Source: Lutraria lutraria
Taxonomy: Eukaryota > Mollusca > Bivalvia > Venerida > Mactridae
Assembly (NCBI GenBank): GCA_964023205.1
Contig: OZ026840.1
Location: forward strand, 35,009,336 to 35,073,335
Direction of reading: 5' to 3'
DNA: 64,000 nt
Each line of letters begins with the position of its first letter. Position 1 is the stretch's first letter. The position numbers were made by a program, and so were the translations under genes. Shown here one piece after another: positions 13,804-23,260 of the stretch. Below the pieces are notes generated by a model. That model saw only the letters and a program-made list of their open reading frames with translations, had not been told where the DNA came from and made no database searches.

Positions 13804-13920
13804 ATGGTGAACACTATATCAGTCTGTTATATAAAGGTGAACACAGTATACCAGTCTGTTATATAAAGGTGAACACAGTATACCAGTCTGTTATATAAAG
13901 GTGAACACAGTATACCAGAC
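13804..13920. repeat. 32-bp tandem repeat, four copies
   Basis: The unit is CCAGTCTGTTATATAAAGGT followed by GAACACAGTATA. The first copy is slightly diverged. Confidence 0.88.
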
Positions 13921-14253
13921 AGTGATTGCACAGTGTACACAAAATGTGCTTGCTTTGTTTCCCTTAAATAAGAAGCATATTGATGCAGAAGTTAACAGAT
14001 AAACATATCTAACAACAAACAATAACATCTTCATTCAAATTGGTTAACTTAGTTGTGCAAATTTGTTGAAAATCGAGGGATAGCTTAAGTGTAAGATCAA
14101 TCTAACTGTGATGCTGGGAGATAATAAAACACAGTTGTCCCTGTACAATATACTCCAATAAAACTTAAAGCTTGCTTTCAGTATTTTTCAAAAACTTTGA
14201 CCTAACCGACATTTTACAGCAACATGAGGAAACTATCTGTTGTTGTTTTTTCT

Positions 14254-14546
14254 TCACATGTCTTCCCGGAGCTGGGAATAAGGCGGGGATTTGTTCTTAT
14301 TCTTAGACTGAGTCTCATAGAAAGCCATATCATCGTGTTGACGCTCAATCTCATCCTCTGGTACTGCACTGAAGTTAACTTTATCGTGATCTTCCTTGAA
14401 TTCTATTGTCCAGAAAGGTTTATTTGGAGGGAAGTTGTTCATACGTTTGTATATGACAAAAGCCACGACTCCAGATAAAAGAACAAGAATCCCGATAACA
14501 ATGGCAGCAATAACACCAGCTGCAGGAGGGTGGTACCCTGTCTGAG
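14254..14546 (-). CDS. MEGF9: MEGF9 exon 8: transmembrane helix and cytosolic tail
   Basis: After a short juxtamembrane stretch comes one hydrophobic helix (472-494, GVIAAIVIGILVLLSGVVAF) and a basic stop-transfer (YKR). The 63-residue tail contains PFWTIEFKED and ends SQLREDM before TGA. The acceptor is ...CTTCTACTTCAG|CT. Acidic clusters and tyrosines in the tail (AFYET, PPYSQL) could be sorting signals, which is inference. Confidence 0.9.
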
Positions 14547-17500
14547 CTGAAGTAGAAGAATGAAATGAAGAATAGTCACATATAAAATATAAGTGTAACT
14601 TATAAAATATATGAGTCACATATAAAATATAAGTGTAACTTATAAAATATATGAGTCACATATAAAATATAAGTGTAACTTATAAAATATATGAGTCACA
14701 TATAAAATATAATTGTAACTTATAAAATATATGAGTAATATATAAAACATATGAGTCACTTATGAAATATACGAGTCACATACAAAAAATCTATTTTCAT
14801 AAGGCTTAAATTCTGTTCACATGTACACCATTACTGTGATCAGTTGTGTATAAGACGCAACTTTTAACGTCGGGCACAGAGGTGCATCTAATATATTGGT
14901 GTACACTAATCCTAATTTTCCTTGGCTAAAAATAGGAAAAATTGGGACAAACAGAATAATCAATTCTGCTGTTTACCGGAGACGATCATTGTACGATCAA
15001 AAAGCATGTCAAACAATTAACGGAAATAAATCTTTCATAATGTTTATCGATAAACCAACATGGTTCCAAACTTATCATAATTCAAAAAGAAAGAAAAAAG
15101 AAACTATACAAGTATGCTACATGTAATACAATAAAATACTCTGTTCTATTCACCTATTTTTTTACAAGGTTTGTTCTTCAAAGGGTTTCCTTCAAAGCCA
15201 TCACGGCATTTCTCACATTTATCTCCAGTGGTATTATAGAAACAATTCAAACATTTTCCTGTAAATATAAAAACAATGCTTACGTCACGGTAAATTACAA
15301 ATTTTGACAAGCAGGTCTATGAATGTTATTAATAACTAGAGCTATGTCACAAGAGAGTAACAAATACCCCAACACACCGTTTTGACACAGAATGTTTAAA
15401 ATCTGATGTATAAAGGTTTTTTCAGTAATTTTATTTGCTATTACTACAAGAAGAGAACTTGATTTCGTTCAAGAGGCAGCAGTTTTACTCCCGGTCTGAA
15501 CCATGACATACCGTCACATGTTGGTGAACATTTCTGCTGAAATCCATTCATATAATGACAAAGTTACTAAGCAGACACATATAAAAACAATTTATAACTT
15601 GCATAATGGAACCTCTGCAGTATAGTGGTTATATCTGATTATTCTGCCCATCTTTCAAGCTGGAAACGTCGCAAAATGACCCCGACTGTAAGAGTGGTTT
15701 TAACCCCAATGAAAAAAGTCCAAAAACATGACATGAAAACAAGAACTATACGCACCTGTAAACTGATCACAAACGGGACCCGGTTTAACATTATGACATC
15801 CTTCACATTTAACACACTGGGATGGAGCTATAGAATGGTTTCTATAGTAACCGTTAGCACAATGATGACATAAATTGCCTTTGTACTCTTCCTTACAAGT
15901 TGTACAGTGTAGATAACCCTCAACTAAATAATCAAATTACAACAAAATTAGAAAATTAAAAAAAAAATTGTTAGTCATCATATACACATAAATTTAAACA
16001 CAACTTAGCAAACATCATTATCACTAAAAACTCATCATGTCGATATACTTATCAAACACAGTAAAACCTTGATTATCCAAACTCGGCTTATCCGAACACC
16101 TGGTGTTATCCGTAATGAATTTTTGGTCCCAATATCACCCTTTATATTTCAATGTAAAATAAACTTTATTATCCGAATTGTGTTATCCGAAAACATGGTT
16201 TACCCGAAACAATATTTCGGTCCCGTCGATTTCGAATAATCAGGTTTTTACTGTTTACGTACAGAGTAGAATGATTATATTTATATGCCAAGCCTAACAT
16301 GTACTAACTGCTCATAGGCAAAAAAGCTGATGCTCATCATAATGAATATTTGTACCAATAATCCATCAAAAAGTCACTCAATTAAATGATTCATAATACA
16401 GACAAAATAATGGGAAAGGGACATGAAGAGTTTACACTGATCTGCCATTGTCATGATAATGTCGAACTCACGACAAGTGTACATGACAAACAATTTTGTA
16501 TTGTCTATATGGCAAGTTAATCAAGAGACTAGCTCAATATAAAGGTTTGGTTCCTAGGATGCTCTTAGAATTTCCTGCAAACTTATTAAGCAATGAACCA
16601 GCACATTTAAATATATTCACCAAGCTCAGGCAAATGCTACCAGTTCATAACACTCCTAATAAAAAAGACAAAAAGGGCGTCTCTGGAGCAACGACCTCCC
16701 TTCAACAACAGCATGTTTTTTTCCCACTATTAATTTAACCTCTCTAGAGCAAAAACCTCTCAAAAACAACTTAATTTTACTACTCCCAAAGGGTGTAGAG
16801 CTTTTTGGAGAGGTTGAACTTATATGATAAGATTAGTTTACATATCAAGGTGCACTTACCAAAATGACACGATCCAGTGGATGCCGTGCTAGGACATGGA
16901 CACGGATGACAAGGAAGGCTTGACGCAGTACGATAAAAGCCATGTGCACAGACTTCACAGAACAAGCCAGCGTATCCATGTTTACAGTTACACCATGGAG
17001 TCTGAGTTAGTGAAAGGTTACACCGCTTTTTACCCTCATTGGAACCAAACTCATCGCAGAAACAATTTTCTGAAAAATAAAACCAAGATGTGTTTATTAA
17101 CACAACGCCTACTCAGGGTGACCTTGACCTTAAAATGCAGAGGTCCTGTACAGGTTGTCATGAGGAACCAACAAATAAAGTTTGATGATTGTTTGTAGGA
17201 GTGTTTTGATACAAACAAACAGACAGGCCAAAAACAATATCTATCAATATGGGGCATAAAAAATAACAACAAAATAACAATCACTCCTATCTGATGTCAA
17301 TTAAAATTGCATTTTAATGTTTCACATAAAAGCATATTTGTTTTAACTTTTAGAATGAACAGAGAATCTAGCAAAGAAAAGGTGACAATATCCAACACTA
17401 GGTTTGAACATGGATACAACAAAAATACAAGAGTCTGTTATGCTTATGTTGGGGTGAGGCTACATGGTTGGTTATGGTGTCTATCAATCCAAAGCCCATC

Positions 17501-20500
17501 ACCCAGTCATGGCGAAAGGATTTTGGACTCAGTAGGACATTGGGTCTGACGGGCTTACAGGATCTGTCAGACCGAATGAGAATCCGTCAGACCGAAAAAA
17601 TCTAGAGTAAAAAATCTAGTGAAAAAGGGATGGTTTTCAAAACAATATCCTTTAAAGACACTTCGTTGCCTTACAGGTGTTACATTCAGGGCTCACACTG
17701 ACCATGTTTTTTTTAATTTTACATGTGTATAATCATGGTATACACATCATAAATAAATATATTTATAATCTCTTAAAATATATTACTAAAATATTTTTTG
17801 TCCATCTGATAATTTGAAAAAAGTTAGCACATTGGAAAGGGTTGAATTTCTTTTATTTCAGCATCAATTTTAAGTGTGTCCAGTTGCCTTCATTGTAATC
17901 ATTTCTATGAGTTACTATTTTCATATAATTTATTTTAACTATTCTGATTAATAAATACCATGTATCAATGAACATGATTTTTCTTGCTAAGTCAATACAT
18001 ATGTACCAAGATACACACACACTCTATAAACAAAAGCACAAAAAGTCAATCATCTTCAAGAGTAACATATCTTATGTTTTAAATTTTATTTCATTCATTT
18101 ACCAATTCAAAAACTAGACATGCACACAACAGCATGAACTATTTTTGTTTTATTTCTACGTTTTTTCCGTAATAACTAAGATACGTCTCCGAATGACCAT
18201 CAAATACCGGAATCGGACCGTACAGCGGGCGTTTATTCATGATTATGATAATTAGTTATATTCGGCGATGTTTTGACTTCATCGCTACAAATCGATTAGT
18301 AAAATGAAAGTACCAAGATCGAGAAATGTCGATTCTAAACAACAACACGCACGTACACATTTTCATTTATCCGTCATCAGCATGTTCATGTTTATATTGA
18401 CACGGTATAGTGCGCGTAAGATAAAAATACGCGTGATAATCACTTAAAGCACACAAAAATAAACACAATTTTCGGCGATTTCTGCAGAAACATCGTCGGA
18501 CTTTTTGGACCGACGAACTGCAGAGTTTCGTCGGCCCAAAATGGACGCTCGTCGGCCATGTCCGATGGCTTTCGCCATGACTGATCATGATCACCGCTGT
18601 GAGTTCGAAACCCTGTTAATAACAAATTTCATATATATAATGAAGATGTCGAGATAGCAGAAGGTCAGTGTAAGCCTGGGGTATTTTTTTGCCAAATTAC
18701 CCTGACTGTTTGTCAGGGCACCCAAAAACCGACAATTTGCCAGTCCAGACCGAATTTCAACGCCTCAGACCGATTTGAGCAGCAGAAAAGTGTTAAAAAA
18801 TCGGTCTATAAATGAGCTATAAATGTTTCATAAATTTCATGAAATTCGGTCCATATCGCATTGTACGCGCAAAATGTCACAAACCTTCCTGTATATTGTT
18901 CGCACCATTCTAATGACCCCCAATAAACACGTCAAGATGCCTGCAGCGATCTTTTGTTAATCCAATCAATAGGGGGTCGATGGTAATTAGTCCAAACACG
19001 TGGTCACATGTAAACTGGTTCTCATTGACTTGTATGCACTTCGGTGCACAGCAACATGGAACGGGAACCAGTTTATGTTTACATGCAGACGATTTTACTC
19101 GTTTAACTCTAGAACAGTTCTGAAAGTTAATCGAACGCGCAAGAGATTTATTTACGTGAACACCGGCTGCATGGAGTTGTCTCCCGCGACGATCTTCAAA
19201 TCTGTACTGATTGTTGACATTTAAAACATTGACATTACGATAGTCAGAAAGCCTTGCCCGATCATGAAGTAAAGTAAACATTAGATGTGAATGAATTTAA
19301 TTCGCTCGATTTACTCTAGAACAGTCCTGCATGTTCATCGAACGTATACGGTTCCGTAATACATTTTCGCGACCCTTACTGAATTTAGAAATTGTTCTTC
19401 GTAGCTCGATTTTTGGGTCTAATAATACATAATGGAGCATATTAATTTGTTTCTAATAATTTAAAGTTAGACTGTCACTCATATATTACGATAAACCGCG
19501 ATGCTGCATGTTTTCAATGGTGACAACTTACGTATAGGTAACGTACGGGGGGGGGGGGGGTACATTTTCGCCTAAAATGGGGGGGGGGGGGCGACTCTGG
19601 ACCGATTTTGATTTCAACTTTTTAGATGCCCTGCTGTTTGTATACAATAAACCCTGGAGAAAAAACAAAAATACTATTGGTGCCAACTTACGTGCTAATG
19701 ATGGATCCACCCTCGTAGTCAGTATAATTGGTTTAGCAGGGACAGAGGTGTTTGTCAAATATACAGCTGATACTGTAATATTGTACACAACAGTTGGTTT
19801 GAGATTCAGAATTTGATATTCAGTAACATTCGCTGGAATGGTGATGTTTCTCAGAAAGGACCCTGAAAAAATATGTGTTTGTCTTTATACATAAATGCCT
19901 ATCATTGAGTAAAACTTATATATAAGTGTTGTAGCGAGTATCTGAATACTGAGATAATCGCAATTACCAGACAAAACTTAAACATTGAGAATGAATACTT
20001 GTACACCTCACAGATTGTATGATAGTGATCTTAATAAAACTTTTTAGCCCTGATATACTGATCTTCCAGATTCTTCATGTCAGTCTGGAGGGATTCAATA
20101 GTTTGTACAGTTCATAGATTATAAAAATCTGAAAGTATTTTACTGTGTATTATGAATTTATCAGCATTCTGATGTGAGAATATAAAATAAGTGCTGTGTT
20201 ATACTTTCTGTTTAATAAAAGCTTCATGTCCCCACCACAAGCCTGCTGATCTAAAGCACTTTTAAAGGTCATTTAAAGTCCAACATTCAACAGCGAGCAG
20301 TTTCTAAAAGCATTAAACACTCTTTTTAACATTTCATCAGTCAAAACTTTAAAAGGTCTTGAGCTTTATGTATCATAATACATTTTAATGAAAGACAGCA
20401 GTGTAAAAGTTTATCAATTTGTAATATAAAATTTTACCATTATCTAGACGAATAGTGATGTTGTAATTTGTTAACACTGCCATATGGAAGGGAACTTTCT

Positions 20501-22302
20501 TCTTTCCATAAAAGTCACTTATACTGAGATTAGTTCCAGCTAATGCAATTTCCTCTGTCTTAGCTACAGAAGTTGTAGTTACTTTCGGAGCTGCCGTTGT
20601 GTTACTGCTCCCCTGTGGTTTACTTGTTGTCCCTTTTGAATCTTCATTAGAGGAAACATCAGTCCCGTTGGTATTGTTTGTGTTAGAAGAGTCAGGCGTA
20701 GCAGTTGTATTAGCTTTAACAGCCGCATCAGTGTTATTAACTGGCGAAGAAGTCGTCACTTTCTCAACATTCTCGTCTGGTTTTGTACTGTCAGTTGTAT
20801 TACCATTGTTGCTTGATTCTTTACCCATTTCATGAACTGGTTCATCATGTATATCAAAATTTAATGGTGGGTACCAATACAGATAAATTTTATTATGAGT
20901 AAATGCAGAAGTTACATTTTGGGGTGGATGTAGTGTGATCAATTTTTCTGGAATTAAGAAAAATACATTTCAAGTCTAAAATATCAATCAGATTCATGAG
21001 AGAAGTTTGTAAATTTAGTAACAAGATGAAACATATTTGGGATGTCAAACATTGATCATCACAATCTGATTAAAATCCTATCCTGACCTCAAACCCACTA
21101 TGCTATCATAAAGAAGACTGAGTACTATAGTCAGATCGAGATTATCTTATGTCTGTTGAACAAAAGGTCATACAATGTATTACATAACAAATCAATGGAA
21201 CTTGGAAGCCAAGGCATAACTAAACAGTATACTGATCATTTTTTATTAATATTATTTCTCCTTTAGGCTTTACCATGATAATCAGAAGTCATGCTGGTTT
21301 CTTATGATAGCATTGTAAACCAATTGTCGTTAAATTTTTTGAAGTACATTAGAAATAAATAATATCTTTAATAAACACACATGGCTATACTGGGTTTAAT
21401 AAACACATACAAATGATACATGTAGCTATACTAGGTTTAATGTAAAATAAAGTAAATTACCTTCACACTGAGAGTAACATAATTCCTCAGTGTCAAAAAC
21501 ATTTCCAACAGTATCACATCCATAGTATGTTTGACATTCATTTATCTCAGCTATATATGACCATCTTACATCTAACCATGGACAGAAACGCTCGTCAGCA
21601 TCTTTCTTGCACACATCTGTAATGTTATCCACATGTAATAATGCGCCTGTCAATATTTTGCCCGCCCGGGATGGGGGCGCACATACACGGGACTTTAGAC
21701 AGAAGACTATTTCAGACAAGTGGGAATTTGATAAACTTATTAATGACACCGAGTCTTGGGAAATCGTCTTTGGACGGGTTTTAAAAATTAAATCCCTGTC
21801 TCTACATCCATTTTACTTTCTTGCAGAACTGGAACGTTTTCCCATTAAATATTACAAAATCTGATATATCATTTATGTACATAAAGCTTCTACATTCAGC
21901 TTTAATTCTTTTTCCTCTTATGCATTAAAGTAAGCTGTCATATCTTTGAGTTTGACCATCATAGTATTCATACACAGTTTGTTAGGACGTGCGCACAGTA
22001 CTGTAGTGAGTACTACCTTACCATATTTGTTTTACTCTCTGCCAACTAATAAAGCAGTTATGAATGAATCCGTAACACCCATTTATTTCCCCTAGATATA
22101 TTTTATTATTAGATCCGCGTTTTACATCTGGCGTTTTCCCTTGCTCAAAGTGAAATATGGAAAAAAATCAACGTCACCAATTAGATTCACATACATAGCT
22201 AGTATGAAGCAATGAACATTATGTAGGACTATACGTACCATTCTTAATAATTTGCGATAGAGCAGCAGGTATCAAAAACAATATTATCGCAGTGGTCATC
22301 AT
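14254..22302 (-). CDS. MEGF9: MEGF9-like single-pass membrane protein, 8 coding exons, complete
   Basis: Exons from 5' to 3': 22302-22239, 21616-21461, 20947-20438, 19862-19692, 17069-16860, 15923-15756, 15258-15154, 14546-14254. All junctions are GT/AG and all introns are phase 1. The joined CDS is 1677 nt and encodes 558 residues. The order is signal peptide (1-16), Kunitz-like module (24-72), fibronectin type III (about 81-295) with a Ser/Thr/Asn-rich insert (about 106-222), three laminin-type EGF modules (303-457, eight cysteines each), transmembrane helix (472-494) and a 63-residue cytosolic tail. The tail has PFWTIE-x-KED just inside the membrane, which I recall as the matching part of vertebrate MEGF9 and which decides the name. 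Vertebrate MEGF9 has five EGF modules behind a mucin-like N-terminus, so the ectodomain differs. The family is thought to be a cell-surface or endolysosomal glycoprotein with poorly known function. The start is fixed by an in-frame TAA at 22321-22323. An immediate second ATG could also serve. Confidence 0.9.
14573..14785. repeat. 40-bp AT-rich tandem array beside the MEGF9 last-exon acceptor
   Basis: About five units built from GAGTCACATATAAAATATAA and GTGTAACTTATAAAATATAT lie in intron 7, about 30 bp upstream of the exon 8 splice acceptor. Confidence 0.88.
15154..15258 (-). CDS. MEGF9: MEGF9 exon 7: laminin EGF module 3 end
   Basis: The 35-codon exon encodes GKCLNCFYNTTGDKCEKC and GFEGNPLKNKPC, completing the third EGF module. 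The acceptor is ...TATATTTACAG|GA and the donor is ATAG|GTGAAT. The codon joined to the last exon is G+CT (Ala462). Confidence 0.88.
15259..15755 (-). other. MEGF9 intron 6
   Basis: No repeat or further exon recognised. It is bounded by an ACAG|GTGCGT donor and a TATATTTACAG acceptor on the minus strand. Confidence 0.7.
15756..15923 (-). CDS. MEGF9: MEGF9 exon 6: laminin EGF module 2 end and module 3 start
   Basis: The 56-codon exon contains CTTCKEEYKGNLCHHCANGY, the C-terminal half of a laminin-type EGF. It is followed by QCVKCEGCHNVKPGPVCD, the start of the next module. The fourth and fifth cysteines are spaced C-x-x-C rather than the usual C-x-C. The acceptor is ...TGATTATTTAG|TT and the donor is ACAG|GTGCGT. 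Confidence 0.88.
16059..16253. mobile_element. pogo/Tigger-like MITE in MEGF9 intron 5, family F
   Basis: Ends are CAGTAAAACCTTGATTATCC and, inverted, GAATAATCAGGTTTTTACTG. The inside repeats TTATCCGAA words. These ends resemble pogo/Tigger-type transposons. No coding sequence remains. Confidence 0.7.
16675..16821. mobile_element. MITE family D fragment in MEGF9 intron 5
   Basis: It matches the 58817-58996 copy (AACAACCTCCCTT, TTTAACCTCTCTAGA, AACCTCTCAAAAACAAC) and ends GGAGAGGTTGAACT. The left terminal repeat is decayed. It lies 38 bp inside the donor of exon 5. The short plus-strand ORF over it is not a gene. Confidence 0.7.
16860..17069 (-). CDS. MEGF9: MEGF9 exon 5: laminin EGF module 1 and start of module 2
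   Basis: This 70-codon exon begins in the first laminin-type EGF (NCFCDEFGSNEGKKRC). It includes the diagnostic C-x-C...Y-x-G-x-x-C-x-x-C-x-x-G-F/Y pattern (CNCKHGYAGLFCEVCAHGFY) and enters module 2 with HPCPCPSTAS. The acceptor is ...TTATTTTTCAG|AA and the donor is TTTG|GTAAGT. Confidence 0.9.
17095..17252. repeat. Dispersed repeat C, copy 3, in MEGF9 intron 4
   Basis: A shortened copy with GGTGACCTTGACCTTAAAAT, AGAGGTCCTGTACAGGTTGT, GTGTTTTGAT, AACAGACAGGCCAAAAACAA and GGGGCATAAA. It begins 26 bp from the exon 5 acceptor. Confidence 0.72.
17504..18790. repeat. Possible decayed element in MEGF9 intron 4
   Basis: A 15-bp word (CAGTCATGGCGAAAG) at 17504-17518 recurs inverted at 18569-18583. 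The motif TCAGACCGA or a close variant appears four times (near 17566, 17586, 18745 and 18764). This could be an old transposon. Boundaries are uncertain and no ORF is kept. Confidence 0.3.
19006..19085. repeat. 65-bp foldback element K, copy 1
   Basis: The core at 19011-19075 begins TAAACTGGTTC and ends GAACCAGTTTA. A small inner hairpin (TGCAC-TTCG-GTGCA) has a TTCG loop. Outside the core a private 9-bp palindrome (CATGTAAAC ... GTTTACATG) brackets it. The second copy is at 28921-28995. Confidence 0.7.
19093..19345. repeat. Pair of about 45-bp direct repeats
   Basis: CTCTAGAACAGTTCTG...CATCGAACG-type segments at 19093-19138 and 19302-19345 match over most of their length, about 210 bp apart within MEGF9 intron 4. 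Confidence 0.6.
19547..19591. repeat. Two long G-runs in MEGF9 intron 4
   Basis: Fourteen G (19547-19560) and thirteen G (19579-19591) are separated by 18 bases. On the transcribed sense strand these are C-runs, about 100-145 bp downstream of the exon 4 donor. Confidence 0.9.
19692..19862 (-). CDS. MEGF9: MEGF9 exon 4: second half of FN3 domain
   Basis: The exon encodes residues 244-300. It carries the typical L-x-P-x-x-x-Y-x-V/I-x-V core of an FN3 E-F-G segment (NLKPTVVYNITVSA) followed by the Ser/Pro-rich G strand. The acceptor is ...TTTTTTCAG|GG and the donor is GCAC|GTAAGT. A 20-bp near-copy of the donor context lies about 160 bp into the intron but would break phase. Confidence 0.88.
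19863..20437 (-). other. MEGF9 intron 3
   Basis: No repeat or exon recognised. It divides the FN3 domain between exons 3 and 4. Confidence 0.7.
20438..20947 (-). CDS. MEGF9: MEGF9 exon 3: first half of FN3 domain plus mucin-like insert
   Basis: The exon opens with the A and B strands of a fibronectin type III fold (PPQNVTSAF...IYLYWYPPLN). It then runs through about 115 residues rich in Ser, Thr, Asn and Gly with many N-x-S/T sequons. It returns to the C strand at TNYNITIRLDNG. The insert is likely heavily O- and N-glycosylated (inference). The acceptor has a good pyrimidine tract (TTTTTCTTAATTCCAG) and the donor is AATG|GTAAAA. Confidence 0.88.
20948..21460 (-). other. MEGF9 intron 2
   Basis: No coding or repeat feature recognised, apart from a short duplicated phrase (TTTAATAAACACA) near 21370-21400. 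Confidence 0.65.
21461..21616 (-). CDS. MEGF9: MEGF9 exon 2: Kunitz/BPTI-like cysteine module
   Basis: The six cysteines have spacing C-x8-C-x15-C-x5-C-x12-C-x3-C. Canonical Kunitz domains have x7 between the third and fourth cysteines, so this one is two residues short there. The usual YGC and GN-x-F landmarks are present (QTYYGC, GNVF). The P1 position after the second cysteine is Pro34, so protease inhibition is unlikely. The acceptor is ...ACATTACAG|AT and the donor is GAAG|GTAATT. The open frame continues upstream of the acceptor but is intronic. Confidence 0.88.
21825..22140. mobile_element. Old diverged end of the Mutator-like element, in MEGF9 intron 1
   Basis: The order of words (TTGCAGAACTGG, TTTTCCCATTAAA, AATCTGATAT, ATTCAGCTTTAATT, AGTTATGAATG, ATCCGTAACACCCA, AGATCCGCGTTTTACATCTGG) follows the right arm of the intact element at 26130-26680 but is well diverged. 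It has the right-arm orientation. Confidence 0.65.
22239..22302 (-). CDS. MEGF9: MEGF9 coding exon 1: signal peptide
   Basis: This exon encodes 21 residues plus one base. It begins Met-Met-Thr-Thr, followed by a hydrophobic core (AIILFLIPAALS) and a likely signal peptidase site after Ser16 (AALS-Q). The donor is G|GTACGT. The joined codon is G+AT (Asp22). A short upstream ATG reading frame (MESLL then stop) lies in the 5' leader. Confidence 0.88.
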
Positions 22303-22929
22303 TTTTAAAACCTTGTTTATTTACAACAAAGATTCCATCATTTCCTCAATTTGTGGCGTAAAAGTCCGACTGACACCGTAATGAGTATTTCCGGTTATGT
22401 TAAAACATTTACCACAATGAGTATCAACTCAACAGAAGTCATCATCGGCGAGGTGTAAAACGCGGATCCCGCGGATCCGGATCCAATATAGAACATATAG
22501 GGGGAAATATGGGGTGTTACGGATCCATACATAACTTTTTTATTATTTGACAGAATAACATAAAATTGGTACCGAATCAAAGCTGAATATCACAGCTTCA
22601 TATGCATATCAAATACTGTAGTTTGTAATGGTAAAACAAGCGTGTAATTAAAAATAAAAACTGAGTATTTTGTCCCGGATCCTGTTCTGCAAGTTAGAAA
22701 AATGAGTGTTACGGATCCATACATAACTTTTTTATTATTTGACAGAATAAGATAAAATTGGTACCGAATTAAAGCTGAATATCACAGCTTCATGTGCATA
22801 TCAAATACTGTAGTTTTTAATGGTAAAACAAGCGTGTAATTAAAAATAAAAACTGAGTATTTTGTCCCGGATCCTGTTCTGCAAGTTAGAAAAATTCCCC
22901 CAGGGCTATTATTTATCGTTCACTTATTG

Positions 22930-23260
22930 AAGTAAATACAATTAAATATAAGGAAATGTAGAACAGCAATGACAAGATTACTCGTTTCGTCCCATAACCT
23001 TAAAATTGAATCAGGTAGATGGCATAAGCCAAGAAGTATACCTCATGAAGATAAAAAATGTTTTACTTGTAATGTCATTGAAGATGAATACCATTTTATG
23101 CTCAAGGTATACACCTATAAGGAAACAATATATAAAAAGGTATTTTTGGATCCACCCCAGTATGTTTAAACTAAAGCAGCTTTTTGAAAGTAGAAATGAA
23201 AATGAAATTAAAAACTTAAGTGTCTATATATTTAAAGCCTTTGATATTCGAAATTGTTAA
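22930..23260 (+). pseudogene. Non-LTR retrotransposon reverse-transcriptase C-terminal remnant
   Basis: Translation gives HNLKIESGRWHK followed by CFTCNVIEDEYHFML. This is the IESGR / C-x-x-C...IEDEYHF signature that ends many animal LINE ORF2 proteins. It is broken after about 50 residues and lies inside the Mutator-like element. Confidence 0.6.

Larger units (their letters stand above)
5583..14253 (-). other. 3' flank and probable 3' UTR of MEGF9
   Basis: No coding exon is recognisable. The plus strand is noticeably A-rich over much of 5.7-12 kb, so the sense strand of MEGF9 is U-rich, as in many 3' UTRs. The stretch carries SINE, MITE and tandem-repeat insertions listed separately. How far the transcript extends cannot be fixed from sequence. 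Confidence 0.35.

Noticed and set aside
19528..19788. Read-through of MEGF9 exon 4 into a proline-run extension
   Set aside because: A strong donor at 19692 gives the correct phase to exon 5. The alternative donor is phase 2 and the prolines come from C-runs.
21617..21749. Upstream extension of the Kunitz exon with further cysteines (CLKSRVCAPPSRAGK)
   Set aside because: A clean acceptor at 21617-21618 joins in phase with the signal-peptide exon. The extension lacks a signal sequence.
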